A stretch of 64,000 nucleotides of DNA from Paraspadella gotoi (GCA_051294375.1 CM119266.1:26835932-26899931), one strand, 5' to 3'; shown: positions 1 to 13,921, counted from the first letter of the stretch. Made by a program: numbers and translations. The notes: generated from the letters alone by a model not told the origin.

Positions 1-109
1 TCTGTCGCCTTGCTTTTTCCTTTTTTCCTTTTTTCCTTTTTCCCTTTTTTATTCAAGTAGATCAAATAGGAATTAGTTCCTCCACGTCTTTGCCGTCGCC
101 CTCCTCCTC

Positions 110-326
<217 letters not shown>

Positions 327-510
327 CATGTTCGACATTTAAAGATTTCATTAACTCTCTTCGGTCTATCATTTACGTCATCGTCGCCCCCGTGTTCATC
401 GTCGTCGTCGTCGTTTTGGCCCGTCCAATTGACCAGCGCCGAAAATAGCCGTTGCGACCTCTGACGATTCGTCCTCCTGCGTCACTTCGCCCGTCTGTTC
501 CGGCTCCGCC

Positions 511-660
511 TCTTCCGTTACCACTTACGCCGCTCCTACCGCCTTCGCCGTCACTTACGCCGATCCTACCGCCTTCGCCGCCACTTACGCCGCTCCTACC
601 GCCTTCGCCGCCACTTACGCCACTCCTACCGCCTTCGCCGCCACTTACGCCGCTTCCCCC
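511..660. repeat. 30-bp minisatellite, about five units
   Basis: About five tandem copies of a 30-base unit containing CCTTCGCCGCCACTTACGCC, differing by single substitutions. The unit length is a multiple of three and both strands stay open: Pro/Leu/Thr-rich on +, Gly/Ser/Glu-rich on -. It could be a repeat inside an exon, but no start, splice sites or homologous domain support that. Confidence 0.85.
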
Positions 661-1997
661 CATTCTCTGTTTGTTTAAGTCTCGGTTTACGACGCGATTC
701 TCTCGGAGCTCGTGTCGGTCAAAAAGTCGGCCAACGGCATTTTACCCGACATAAGCTAATCCTTTGACGATGTTTAATCCTGAGCCGTGACGCCACTCAG
801 GTTAGATGATTTTCGGTGTTCGCCTGACTCTCATACTTCGTTTGTTTAGTTTTGTTTCTGTACATTGTACAATTGTCCATTATACAACATGCATGTATCA
901 AAACAAAAAAAATTACTCACTCTCCCTCCGTTTTCTTCTGTTTCTTTCCACCCGTGACCGCCAGAGGACCTGTTTAGATCGACGACCCTCGAAGGCGCCA
1001 TTCGACCCCACGACTCGACCCCCGACGACCCCTTGGGGGGCAGCGAGCGCCCCCTGCTTGGCGCAGGACCTCGTTGACCATTTGTTCCAAGAATCTGTCA
1101 ACATTGTCCGGTCGTCGTCGTCAATCAATATTTTGCCTTAGTTGTCGTAATGTTCATCGTAAAAATTGAATTTTAATGTAATCTAAATTTACGGTTAATT
1201 TATTTGTATTTACTTGAGAAAAGTTTCTGAAAAAAATATATGATTTCCTTTATCGTATTCATGTTTTTCGTTAAATTTTAATCAGCTTCATCTTTCTAAT
1301 CTTTTTTTTTTCTTTTCCTCTTCTTATTCGTCTCTGTCTCCCGGTTGTTTTGTCCAATGACGTCATCGGCTACGTCTTTGATTCGGTGGGAGAGAGTTTC
1401 GTCGTCGTCGTCGTCATCGTCGTTGTTTTGCTTTACGACGTCGTCGTCGTCTTCATCGACGCAGTCCCTCGCTTTACTTATTCACGATCGACGCTCGATG
1501 AGGTTTGATTGAACGAGGGAAAAAAAAAGATCATTCGATACTGAAAAACTCACCGTCAAATGAAGAATCCACCGTGAGTTTCATCAAAACGCGTTCACTG
1601 TATTCGAGCCTTCCTTTCTGTGACTTCCCTCGAGTTTACGAACGTCCGTCAATTCAACTAATTTGACTAATTGGCCAATTAGTCCGTTATGCGAGCAATC
1701 GAAGTAATTAATTGTGTTTTGAAACTGGCGAGGCTGCTCGCGCTCTCTTCGAGTTCTCTCTCGCGCCATAATTCAACATCTTTCCCTTCCTCCCCCCCAC
1801 AACTCGCAAAACCCGATCCCTTCCTCCTTCCTCGTTTCCACCGTCTCCCCGGACGTCGCCTAATTTACCCGGCAACAATTGTTTTTCGCAAACGCGTTGT
1901 TTCCCCCGCGTAACAACGACGGTAATCTCCTAGCAACGCGCGTCCGTCGTGGCAACGCCGGTAATTTCCTTAATTCGCGGCGTGGCTGCGTGGTTTT
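661..1997. other. No gene recognised
   Basis: Unique sequence with an imperfect GTC trinucleotide run near 1398-1456 and polypyrimidine tracts. No convincing exon seen on either strand. Confidence 0.5.
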
Positions 1998-2022
1998 NNN
2001 NNNNNNNNNNNNNNNNNNNNNN
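1998..2022. other. 25-N assembly gap
   Basis: Exactly 25 N. The same length recurs at 32507, 35424 and 37917, so it is probably a fixed placeholder for a gap of unknown size. It lies next to a long GA run. Confidence 0.95.
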
Positions 2023-2029
2023 TTTGCCT

Positions 2030-2307
<278 letters not shown>

Positions 2308-3313
2308 GAGTAATTGAGGAAAGGAGAGAAATTAAGGAGAGACTTTTCTTCTCACTTTACACGAATCGTTAAAAAGTGAAATTAAAACTTCGACTTATAC
2401 TGAAACAAAAACGCCCGTTAAAACAGATCCAAGGCCGTAAAGGAGATGAAGATTGCGGTGTGAAAAGGAAGGGAGGAATTAAGGAATTGGAAAAAGAAAA
2501 GGGAGGAAAGAAAGGAGGAGAAAAGGGAAGGGGCAAAAGGAAGGAAGCAGAAGACCCTCCAGAAGATTCTTACAATTTAATTTCTCCTGACTGAAGAAGT
2601 GGCCGACTGCCGCGAGAAAGATAAGAAGCGTCGAGGGCCTCGATCGAATCCCGACTCTGGTTTTATCTCTATCTCATTTGCATATTGCAGTTAATGAGAA
2701 TTTCGTTTCTCGAATTTTAAAGAAGGAATGAATGGGCAGAAGAGTTTTTTTTTAATGAAGATTCGCTAGAAACGAAAGGACAGAGACTGAGAGAGAGATC
2801 ATGAACTTTCATGTTTCTTTTTAAGGAGAAAAGTTAATTATATTCTACCCTTCTAATGTTTCGAAGTACGTATATTAGCGCCAAGGAACCTTGCAGTACC
2901 ATCTATTTCGAACAGATGATACTGCAATTATAAAATAATTACGCAACCTACAACCACCGTACAGACTTTCTCCTAACCCCAGTCAACGTCCAATTATACC
3001 AGGTTTGTTCATCGCTTACGAAAGCCAATCATACTTGCCAGTTGCCAATATTCTCTCCCACGTTTGCCAGTTTCTTCCACCTCCGTTTTCTCAATGAAAA
3101 ATAGTCGTTGATTTTTTCTCTTTTTTTTTTGGGCATGAGCCACAGAAAGAAAAAGAAGAGAGAGAGAGAGAGACCCAGTCCCCTGCCAAATCCACGAGAA
3201 ATTTTTGCGAATTCAATTCACTTCATTTCGTTTTTCTTTTATTCTCTTCAAAAGAAAAACTCATAAAACGAGACGTGAAGGGAGGTGAATAATATATCTC
3301 TCTCTCTTCTCTC

Positions 3314-3354
<41 letters not shown>

Positions 3355-3665
3355 GTCTCTCTCTCTGTATTTCGATACAGAAGAAGAAGCGAAGGCAAAA
3401 GAATGATGTCAAAAAGGGAAAAAAGGGGAGAGAATTGAAAACGGGGCCAAGATTAAGCGGCGGCTGATTCCTCGACAAAGAAAGGATCGGGATGAAGAGA
3501 CGAAGAAAAAACGGAAATAAATGAAAAAGAAAATGAGAGAAAAAAAGAAAGAAAAAGAAAAAAAACTATCGGGAGTTGATTTCCTCGACGTTCGAAGAAA
3601 CGAATCATAGAAAAATGAGTGAGAAACAAAAGGCGCAAAAGAAAATAAAAGAACAAAAGAATGAT

Positions 3666-3746
<81 letters not shown>

Positions 3747-5222
3747 TAAATAACGCCACATCTACGGCGACGATGGAAAACAAAAAAAATTTGAATAGTA
3801 AAAAGATAAAAAATGATAAATGGAGACGAAATAAAATGGCGAATAAAAAAGCGTCTGGCTTTTCCTTTACGGCGATCATTGATTTATCTTTCAGGTCTGC
3901 TATCAACGCTTCCCAGATCTGTCTTTCAATTATTCAAGTGGTTCTTCGTTTGGTTTGCGTTGGCTGACGTTGGCCTTTCATCATTGAAATGGCACCGTTT
4001 GCGTCGTTGACGTCATGATGTCAAGCTCTTTCATTGACGACCGCAATTTCATCAGCAACAACTTGGACGTCGATGTTGATAGTTTTTTTTTTTATTGATA
4101 CCGAGTTTTTAATTGCTACCAACTATGGTTTCTATCAATGTCACTCTTACATCTTTTTTTAGTATTTTTGTTCTTTAATTCACAGGAATTGACACAGAGT
4201 AGACATTAATTCAACGACGTCGTTTTCGTCCTCGATTTCGTTGTCGTTGTGTTGTCGACTTGATAGCTATCTGGGACTAAACAATCCTTCTTAATAGGCC
4301 TTCGTAGTTCTTATAGGTCGCGAGCATCTCGCCTTTTTCATTGCCAGAATCCTCCACAAAAAACCTTCGGTTGCCAAACATCATTACTTATTTATCCAGA
4401 GCAAGAAAGGTTTCTCCGCTGCCCCACGTCTCAGGAAATTCAGCCTTTGGTTCGCTTCGTGATACAAATACTTTTTTTTAAAAGAAACTATAAATCACTG
4501 AATTTACAAATATTTTTCTTTAAAAACTATGAAATAGCTCAATTTACTAAAAACTTTAGGGCGCCCGATTTCCGTATCGTGAAGGACCGCGTTTCTCAAA
4601 TACTGCCAGTTACGCATACTGTGACGCTGACATAGGCGCGTGTTTAATCGACGCTGCACGTGGAAAGGCGCGCCTCACGGACGACCCTGACGCGCTGCCA
4701 CAGTGCGCCGCATGCACACTTGGGCGCGGGAGGTGAGACTCGTTCAGCCATGAATATTGAAGGAAGCGACGGGAAGAAATCACCTGGGAAAGCATGGAGA
4801 ATCAAAGAATGGCGACGCATCGTTCGAAGGTTGGTGCAGGAGAAAAGCCTGAGGCCGAAGAGAAACGGAGAAAAGGGATTGAGATTCAGTAAGGATTGAC
4901 GGCTAATGATAAGCCAAGAAGACGAGGTCTAGCGTCTTTTGAGTTAAGAGAAAGAGCAATCGCTATACAATGCTATTTACTATACATACAAGTCAAAGTT
5001 GAAAAGAGATATTCTTATCTGAATCTGAGTAGAAAGGGCAGTAACCTGATCAAGTCACAAGGATGAAATTTACCGGTTTTAATTTAACGCGCAACGAGAA
5101 CAACGCATGACCTTCACCACCGATCCCAACGCATCCAATCCACTCCTCGGGTGTCGACGCGCGGAAGTTCGCCCAAACCGGCAAGTTGCATGCAAATCCC
5201 CGAGGAGTTCCTCGTCCGGATC

Positions 5223-5309
5223 CCGGAAAAGCAATAAAGACTCACCATTCGACTCGCAGAGGGTCGACGTCACGCCGTCAAGCGAGAGAGCGAAGGCTAC
5301 GCGTCACCC

Positions 5310-5379
<70 letters not shown>

Positions 5380-6392
5380 GAGAGAGGGAGTAATTGAGGA
5401 AAGGAGAGAAATTAAGGAGAGACTTTTCTTTCTCACTTTACAAGATCGATTAAAAAGTGAATTAAAACTTCGACTTTAACTGAAACAAAAACGCCCGTTA
5501 AAACAGATCCAAGGCCGTTAAAGGAGATGAAGATTGGGTGTGAAAAGGAAAGGGAGGAAATTAAGGAATTGGAAAAAGAAAAGGGAGGAAAGAAAGGAGG
5601 AGAAAAGGGGAAAGGGGCAAAAGGAAGGAAGAGAAGACCCTCCAGAAGATTCTTACAATTTATTTCTCCTTGACTGAAGAGTGGCCGACTGCCCGCGAGA
5701 AAGATAAGAAGCGTCGAGGGCCTCGATCGAATCCCGACTCTGGTTTTATCTCTATCTCATTTGCATATTGCAGTTAATGAGAATTTCGTTTCTCGAATTT
5801 TAAAGAAGGAATGAAATGGGCAGAAGAGTTTTTTTTTAATGAAGATTCGCTAGAAACGAAAGGACAGAGACTGAGAGAGAGATCATAACTTTCATGTTTC
5901 TTTTTAAGGAGAAAAGTTAATTATATTTACCCTTCTAATGTTTCGAAGTACGTATATTTAGCGCCAAGGAACCTTGCAGTACCATCTATTTCGAACAGAT
6001 GATACTGCAATTATAAAATAATTACTCAACCTACAACCACCGTACAGACTTTCTCCTAACCACCAGTCAACGTCAATTATACCAGGTTTGTCATCGCTTA
6101 CGAAAGCCAATCATACTTGCCAGTTGCCAATATTCTCTCCCACGTTTGCCAGTTTCTTCCACCTACCGTTTTCTCAATGAAAAAGTCGTTGATTTTTTCT
6201 CTTTTTTTTTTTGGGCATGAGCCACAGAAAAGAAAAGAAAGAGAGAGAGAGAGAGAGCCAGTCCCCTGCCAAATCCACGAGAAATTTTGCGAATTCAATT
6301 TCACTTCATTTCGTTTTTCTTTTATTCTCTTCAAAAGAAAAACTCATAAAACGAGACGTGAAGGGAGGTGAATAATATCTTTTCTCTCTCTC

Positions 6393-6449
<57 letters not shown>

Positions 6450-6745
6450 ATTTCGATACAGAAGAAGAAGCGAAGGGAAAAGAATGATGTCAAAAAGGGA
6501 AAAAAGGGGAGAGAATTGAAACGGGGCCAAGATTAAGCGGGCGGCTGATTCCTCGACAAAGAAAGGATCGGGATGAAGAGACGAAGAAAAACGGAAATAA
6601 ATGAAAAAGAAAAATGAGAGAAAAAAAGAAAGAAAAAGAAAAAAAACTATCGGGAGTTGATTTCCTCGACGTTCGAAGAAACGAATCATGAAAAATGAGT
6701 GAGAAACAAAAGGCGCAAAAGAAAATAAAAGAACAAAAGAATGAT

Positions 6746-6791
<46 letters not shown>

Positions 6792-8203
6792 TAAATAACG
6801 CCACATCTACGGCGACGATGGAAAACAAAAAAATTTGAATAGTAAAAAGATAAAAAATGATAAATGGAGACGAAATAAAATGGCGAATAAAAAAGCGTCT
6901 GGCTTTTCCTTTACGGCGATCATTGATTTATCTTTCAGGTCTGCTATCAACGCTTCCCAGATCTGTCTTCAATTATTCAAGTGTTTTCCGTTTGGTTTGC
7001 GTGGCTGACGTTGGCCCTTTCATCATTGAAATGGACGTTTGCGTCGTTGACGTCATGATGTCAAGCTCTTTCATTGACGACCGCAATTTCATCAGCAACA
7101 ACTTGGACGTCGATGTTGATAGTTTTTTTTTTTATTGATACCGAGTTTTTAATTGCTACCAACTATGGTTCTATCAATGTCACTCTTACATTCTTTTTTA
7201 GTATCTTTGTTCTTTAATTCACAGGAATTGACCAGAGGTAGACATTAATTCAACGACGTCGTTTTCGTCCTCGATTTCGTTGTCGTTGTTGTTGTCGACT
7301 TGATAGCTATCTGGGACTAAACAATCCTTCTTAATAGGCCTTCGTAGTTCTTATAGGTCGCGAGCATCTCGCCTTTTTCATTGCCAGAATCCTCCACAAA
7401 AACCTTCGGTTGCCAAACATCATTACTTATTTATCCAGAGCAAGAAAGGTTTCTCCGTGCCCCACGTCTCAGGAAATTCAGCCTTTGGTTCGCTTCGTGA
7501 TACAAATACTTTTTTTAAAAGAAACTATAAATCACTGAATTTACAAATATTTTTCTAAAAAACTATGAAATAGCTCAATTTACTAAAAACTTAGGGCGCC
7601 CGATTTCCGTAGTCGTGAAGGACGCGTTTCTCAAATACTGCCAGTACGCATACTGTGACGCTGACATAGGCGCGTGTTTAATCGACGCTGACGTGGAAAG
7701 GCGCGCGCACGGACGACCCTGACGCGTGCCACAGTGGCGCCATGACACTTGGGCGCGGAGTGAGACTCGTTGCCATGAATATTGAAGGAAGCGACGGAAG
7801 AAATCACCTGGAAAGATGGAGATCAAAGATGGCGACGATCGTCGAAGGTTGGTGAGAGAAAAGTGAGGGGAAGAGAAACGGAGAAAAGGGATGAGAATCA
7901 GTAAGGATGAGGTAAGATAAGCAAAAGACGAGGTTAGGTCGTTTGAGTTAAGAGAAAGAGCAATCGTATACAATGCTATTTACTATACATACAAGTCAAA
8001 GTTGAAAGAGATATTTCTTATCTGATCTGAGTGAAAGGGCCAGTAACTGATCAAGTCACAAGGATGAAATATTACGGTTTAATTTAAGGAAGAGAACAAC
8101 GATGACCTTCACCACCGATCCAACGCATCTCAATCACTCCGTCGAGGATTCGCCTCAAACCGGAAGTGATGCAAATCCCCGAGGAGTTCCTCGTCCGGAT
8201 CCC
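5223..8203. repeat. Large tandem duplication, copy 2
   Basis: Second copy of the 3-kb unit, about 90 bases shorter. Its last 600 bases (about 7600-8203) lack many single bases found in copy 1 (about 4560-5222), so any reading frame there differs between copies. An ATG at 8102 opens a frame of about 106 codons that also starts at the equivalent place in copy 1 but then diverges. I could not decide whether this is a real first exon. Confidence 0.9.
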
Positions 8204-8332
8204 ATCTGCGCCGACTACCGAGACCGAAAGGGTTTACGACCCCCGTTGCGCCGGAAAATCAGGCCGCGGCGTCAGAATCGGTGGCAAACTTTGGAACTGT
8301 GGCTTTGTTTTTTAATTAATTGGGAAAACAAA

Positions 8333-8366
8333 CTTTTCGGAGCATATCATAATATGCTCCGAAAAG
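8333..8366. repeat. Perfect 15-bp inverted repeat (hairpin)
   Basis: Arms CTTTTCGGAGCATAT (8333-8347) and its exact complement (8352-8366), with a 4-base spacer CATA. It could form a cruciform or an RNA hairpin. It lies just past the end of the tandem duplication and has no gene context that explains it. Confidence 0.9.
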
Positions 8367-8924
8367 TGGGTGACCTGGTGGCCGGGTGGGGCATCCGATA
8401 TTGTATCCTATATAATATTTAACTATTTTGACAGTAAGACAATTTCGTTCGCTCATTTACTTTTTTCCATTTATTTAGCTTTTTTTACCATTTTATTCAT
8501 TCTGTTGCATTCGTTCGATTCCGCTTTGGATTGAATTTCTACGGTCGCCACGCCCCCTTTACCACTCCCCCTTCATTACGACACCACCTCAGTTGTTTTC
8601 TCAGTCGTCAACGACATCGCCGCTTTCTTACGCTGCAACTCTTCCGTGATCCCCGCGAGGTTGTGGTTGCACCATTCGCAGCATTGAGCTGGCGTAGTCG
8701 CGCCGTCACCTACAACAGCCGCACTGCCTGGTTTATAGAAATCCTTAAGCTTTTCTGGTCATATTAGTGCTTTATTTACGTAGTAGTAGCTTAATTTTTA
8801 TATACTTTTTAGAGCCTCATAAGCCAAAGGGAAAACAGAACGATGGACGAACAAATGTCTCCTTAAATCTCGACAGCAGCCAAGGCTAGAAAAGTGAAAA
8901 TTCATTGTGTCCATAAAATTGCAA

Positions 8925-8927
<3 letters not shown>
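8367..8927. other. No gene recognised
   Basis: Mixed-composition sequence. A plus-strand frame at 8531-8767 is open but shows no domain and no convincing splice signals. Confidence 0.4.

Positions 8928-9001
<74 letters not shown>
8928..9001. repeat. (GA)n microsatellite
   Basis: Pure GA run of about 74 bases, followed by a degenerate GA/CA-rich stretch to about 9140. Confidence 0.97.
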
Positions 9002-9007
<6 letters not shown>

Positions 9008-9451
9008 AGACTGAAAACGACTACAGGGAGAGTAAATAACATGACAGAAAAGGGAAAGTCAGACAGAAACATAGAAACAGAAACAGAAAGATCGAGAGAG
9101 AAAGACAGACTCATCGAGAGACCGAGAGACAGAGACTCTGGTCGTGAAGCTGGAATGGAATTGAAAGGCCTCGTGGAAAACCAAAACGAATTCCCTCGAG
9201 AGAAACTTGGTTGGATTCTCGACGTCGACGAAGAAAATCCCTGAGAAAATACTAGCGTTGCCATTCGGTAGAAAGTCACCAATTGTCAGTTTGGGGGGAA
9301 AAATATTTTCGTTGTTTAAGATGCCATAAGTGCTATTCTTTCGAGAGTACCCTTGCATCGTTCATAAACTAGTAATAAAATTGACAATTATATAACGCAT
9401 GTACGGTATGTGATGAAGGTTAGAGTCTGGCGTCTGTAGCTGGTGTCATTC

Positions 9452-9508
9452 GCTAAATAATTAAAGGAATAACAATATATTTAGCTAAATAATTAAAGGA
9501 ATAACAAT
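9452..9508. repeat. 25-bp direct repeat, two copies
   Basis: An identical 25-base AT-rich segment that begins GCTAAATAATTAAAGG occurs at 9452-9476 and 9484-9508 (period 32). The rest of 9140-10050 holds nothing recognisable. Confidence 0.9.
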
Positions 9509-10051
9509 TTATTTTGCATAAAAAAGTTGTTGCTCAAGAAAGTGACAATGCCATCACCTCACGAAGAAAAAGGCGTCGCCTTGTGCAATGTGAATTTCTG
9601 CATCCACATTCCACAACCGTGACGTTCCTCGCGAAGCTGTCAGTCAGTCAAGTCTTTCTTCTCTCTTCGCCAGAGGACGCGAAGAATTTCGAGGCGTCTG
9701 CCAACGAAGGAGTCATTAAGAAAGGAGCCGTCTTTTCGCGGACCTCATTTGCATAATGAAGAAAACACCGACGCGGATTCCGACGCGACGGAGGGAGAAT
9801 GAGAGCGCGGCGGAGAACCCGATGACGGATGGACGGACAGACGGACAGAGGAAGGAACGCCGCTGATAATAACGCCGACTGTCGGAGCCAAAGCGAAACC
9901 GGGATCGTGTACTCTTGTTTTGTTTTTGTTTTTTTCCTTTTGATTTCGTCACTTGTTTTGGATTTTTTGAATATTTTTTTTGTAAGATAAGTCGGCTATC
10001 TTACATCTGTCTTTTCTACTCGTGTTTCAACTGATCCGTGAAATAAAAAGG

Positions 10052-10054
<3 letters not shown>

Positions 10055-10097
<43 letters not shown>

Positions 10098-10171
10098 TAG
10101 ATAGATAGATTAGATAGATAGCATAGATAGATAGATAGATAGATAGATAGAGACGAGAGAGAGAGAGAGAG
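10055..10171. repeat. Compound (GA)n(GATA)n microsatellite
   Basis: A GA run gives way to a GATA tetranucleotide run (about 10093-10150) and returns to GA. Confidence 0.97.
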
Positions 10172-10374
10172 CACTTAGCTTTAAATGTCTCAGGCGGTGG
10201 AATTCAACGGCGGTTAACAACGGAGTTAGCACGTTATTTTCTCGTTAGAGCCAAAGGAACATCATTATTAACCAACAATAACCAACGTCTTAAAACCTTT
10301 TTTTTCTCTCTTTTTCCCCGACGGAAAATTATTGTTGGAAGAGTGGAAACGCCGCTGGCTGAGCTGAATCCGTG

Positions 10375-10524
10375 ATGGCGGCCGACAATGGAAGAAAACT
10401 TCGCTTCGTTGGTTTTTGGCAAATTTCGGCTCCAACCCCCGAAAGACCATTTGCCGCAACGAAGCTTGAATATGCCTTCACGTATATTTCATTATGTACA
10501 TGCTACATTTTTGGCCTACTTTAG
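10375..10524 (+). CDS. Candidate short first exon, unknown product
   Basis: The ATG at 10375 has a favourable context (GTG before, GCG after). It opens a 49-codon frame beginning MAADNGRKLRFVG and ending at TAG 10522-10524. A possible splice donor GTATAT lies at about 10480 and would skip the low-complexity end. No domain is recognised. It could be the 5' exon of the gene whose acidic last exon is proposed at 11071-11190, but phase and continuity are unproven. It may equally be a chance frame. Confidence 0.2.
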   Translation: MAADNGRKLRFVGFWQISAPTPERPFAATKLEYAFTYISLCTCYIFGLL

Positions 10525-11070
10525 ATTATTTTATATGGCGGTTTGTCTAGTTAAAAAAAAATTAACTATTAAAGGAACAAGAATTCAGCTGATCATCAGC
10601 GATTTTGCCCGATCGAATAGCGCCATCTTTCACTACTGTAACTTCACAAACTAGTATTTAATGAGATTAAAAGTTTACCGCCAGCATTAACTCAACAAAT
10701 CCTTCGTAGCGAATCTGATGTTTATGCGCCTGCTCTTTTTTGTGTGAAGTTATAGATGAGATCTTAGTGAAAATCTTTTTTATCCCGGTGGATTCATTTT
10801 ATATCTGAATATAAAGATCCTACAAAAACGGTTAATCATTTTGAATGTTCAGTTGAAAAATGTCCAAGTCGAGGAATGATATTTACTGAAAATTTGTGAA
10901 AGGATTTATTTTAATATGATTAAACAACGACTGTTGGTAGAAATAACTTATTTGTTTTTGGCTTTAAAGATCGATTGAATGGTTTATCTTTGAATTTTCA
11001 ATCGGGAAATCTGGTGAAAAAAAGACAAGTCCGTCCGTGTAAAAGGTTTTCGATGTTCTAGATCTGACAG

Positions 11071-11190
11071 AAAGAACAGCAAGCATTGGGCGCCGCTACA
11101 TCCAATGCCGACGACGAACCTCACGACGATGCGGACGACGACGACGACGACGACGACGACATAGATGACAACTTTAACCCCGTAAAATGA
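11071..11190 (+). CDS. Candidate acidic C-terminal exon, unknown product
   Basis: After a plausible acceptor (ATCTGACAG, ending 11070) a frame runs to TGA 11188-11190. It encodes about 39 residues: KEQQALGAATSN, then an Asp-rich stretch with ten consecutive Asp, then IDDNFNPVK. Such acidic ends are common in histone- or ribosome-binding proteins, but no family is recognised. A GAC run can also make poly-Asp by chance. The orderly flanks and the stop just after favour a real exon, though weakly. Confidence 0.3.
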   Translation, partial: KEQQALGAATSNADDEPHDDADDDDDDDDDIDDNFNPVK

Positions 11191-11560
11191 TCGATCGTTA
11201 CGAACTAAAAGAGGAATTCAAATCTGCTTCTTTAACAAAATGAAAATGAATGAAAATGGAGTTTTAAGCCTTTTATCCTCGAGACCAAAGCCCGTTTAGG
11301 CTCACAGGTGTAAAGCCTAAATACGTCGTGATTTTCACAAAGTGTGAAGTTGAAGAAAAGCTGGATCTCAACGATTTTAATTTGGAACCGCGATTATCTC
11401 CTTCGTCTTTTTGCTTTTAATGTTAGGTTTCATCCTCCGAGTTAATTGAGACGGTTAAACTCGATTAAAAGCAGAAGAGTTTGGGACGAAGAACTCAAAT
11501 TCGACCGAATAAATTAAAGAGAAAAAAACTATAATCAAATAAACCGATTTTAAAAAAACT

Positions 11561-13859
11561 ATGGATCTTGACTTAGAGCCGGACGTCGATGTGTCGGAGC
11601 GGCCGACGAAACTTCTCCGCCACTTTGCGTCGATGCCGGAAATTTGTTTGAGCGACGCTGGCGAAAAAGAAGATTTCCTCACAGGTATAGAGAGAGCAGA
11701 GAGAGACAGAGTGAGAGAGAGGGAGCAGAGAGAGAGAGAGAGATAGAGAATTCAGTTTTTTCGCCCACCATTTTTATTCATTTAAAAAAAGTAAACGAAA
11801 AGGGAAACTAACCATCTCCCAATCCACCCACAAACCATCTCAACCGCATAAAAATGACATCCACTTCCCCGAAACAAATTTTTTTAATAAATAATTTATC
11901 GCCCTCGAGACTCGCGGACGGGTTTTTCCGACGACGAGGCTCGCTATCACTATCATCTTCATTATCATCTTCATTCTCATTAACATAAATTCGTCGTCCT
12001 CATTCTTTTCATTCCCTTTTCTCTCTCCCTCAAAGAGAAAGACTCGGCCCCTCCCCATCCTCCTCCTCTCCTCCCCTTCCTCTTCATTCTCGTTTCCTCC
12101 TTCGCCTCTGTCGTCCTCTACGTTTTCGACGTCGTCTCGGATCTCCTCCTGGCGACCGTCTACTTCCTCAAGCGTCACGATTGGTGGGCGCGCCTCACCC
12201 TCTTCTTCACTTTAGCGCCGGGATTCGTCGTCGCCGGCGTCTCGATAGCAATAATTCTGCGATTGCCCGGTCTACCGCCGCCGTGGCGGGCGACCGGTTT
12301 GGCGACGGCGCCGTTTCTAATGGGCCCGGCGTTCCTGCGGTTGGAGCGGTGCCGAGCGGCGACGAAGGCTTGGCGGGAAAGGCGAAAAGCGGCGACGGCG
12401 AAACGAAATGCGGCGTCGTTGCGACGAAGAAATCCTCAAACGGATTCTGGATTCGGTTCGACGCCGGAATTCGGCGCCAATTCGGCCGGCGTCACGGATC
12501 GAAACGGCGCCGGGAAATCTCATGGCTCTGTAATCGGGAAACGGTCTTCGCTGTCTTCTTTGCCATCCGACGGCGTCGCGCTTCGACATCATGACGTATT
12601 CGAACGTCAGCGGCCTGAGCCAAATGAGCCCAAGGAAATCCTTCCTTTAACTCACCAATCCAACAACTCACCCTCCATCACGGTGCCTCTCTCCGTCCGT
12701 CTCCGCGCAGCCCCTTTCGCCCTGCGTCGCCGCGTCGACGAGACTTTTCGGGATCTCTCCGTCGACGCCGACGCTGGCTCCCACGGCGTTGTTGTTCTGG
12801 AAGTGCTGCTGGAGGCGTTGCCGCAAATTCTGCTGCAGCTGTACATCATGCTGCGATCCAACCTAATCTCGGGACAACAGATCGTCACGCTGGGAACGTC
12901 GATGCTGACGGCAGTTTTTAGTCTTCAGGTTTGGTTTGGTTTGTTTGTTTTTATTTATTTTTTTTTATTATTTCATGTAAACATTCAGCAATTCTCCGCT
13001 CCGCTTCACCGACGTTGGCTCCTCCTTCTCTCTCCCTCCCTCTCTCCCTCTTCCTCATCTTTTCCCTTTCGTCTCTTCCTCTCTTTCCTCGTCCTCCTCC
13101 TCTCTTTCCTCCGTCTCGTCTCCTGCGTCTTCCTCGTCCTCGTCTCTGCCGTCAGTCTCGGGGTCATCGTCGTCCCGACGACCGACGTCGATCGCTTCGT
13201 CGTCGTCGTCGTCCTCGTCGCCGCCTTCGTCCTCTTCCTCGTCCTCGTCCTGCTGGGATCCAAGATGGCCGACGTCAGGTAGAAGGCGCTTTTTCCTCAA
13301 AGCTACGTTTTTCAATCGTCAAACTCAGCTTCTTAACAGTTTACTAGTAAATGGATGGATTCATTGAGCTCTAAGAATGCATTTTTTATCCAGGATCCGG
13401 GCCCCGTTCCTCAAAATCTTTTTGTGCTACTCGATGGCGATGGTGTTGGCGCTGACATCCGGTTTTTGTTCCGCTAATTTTGCTCTGAAAAAAGGGTCTG
13501 AGGAGAAGTCGAATAATAAGCCGCTGTTTGAAATTAGCCACGATCCTGTTAGTTTTGCCTCACCAAACTTTTCTGTTATAAATTCAACTCCGCCCAATGA
13601 TATTCTGTCGACTATTATTTTATCCAAGCTTTCTCAGTCCGACTTATTTTTTCGTAGCCTTGATGTATGCGATTTCACTCTCCTTTCCATTGGGCATATC
13701 AGTGACAACTTTAATGATAAAATGAAGGAATTTTGGAGAGAAAATGTGCTTTGTGCAACCCACATCTTTGTACAACTTCAGCATATCATTTTTGTTTCAG
13801 GGTCATGGCTGTTGGTGGAAGCAGTAGGCTTATTGGTAATAGGGATGTTGCGACTCTAA
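11561..13859 (+). CDS. XK-related (XKR) family membrane protein, isoform with last exon 4a
   Basis: Proposed exons are 11561-11684, 12036-12928, 12989-13278 and 13394-13859, with matching phases and GT-AG introns, giving about 590 aa. XKR proteins are multi-pass membrane proteins; several are phospholipid scramblases at the plasma membrane. The diagnostic features are a first hydrophobic segment with VLYVFDVVSD (encoded near 12113) and the motif LLEALPQILLQLYIML (near 12810-12855). Further hydrophobic segments fill exon 3, and FLCYSMAMVLALTSGFCSAN opens exon 4a. A Ser/Arg-rich loop of over 100 residues between the early segments and the motif is longer than in typical members. Exon 1 codes a soluble N-terminus. 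An AATAAA at 13922-13927 follows the stop, so 4a can end a transcript. Which XKR member it corresponds to, and whether it scrambles lipid, cannot be told from sequence. Confidence 0.8.
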
Positions 13860-13921
13860 TTTTGAATTCATTTCTGAATTTATGTATGTACTTTTTTGGC
13901 GAAACTTATATTCCCTCCTGC

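Noticed and set aside
1398-1456. Trinucleotide run as a poly-amino-acid exon
   Set aside because: No splice sites or stop-bounded frame with flanking coding character; treated as simple repeat.
12317-12592. Arg-rich minus-strand frame and a second + frame in XKR exon 2
   Set aside because: Overlap the XKR frame, which carries the family motif; no independent support.
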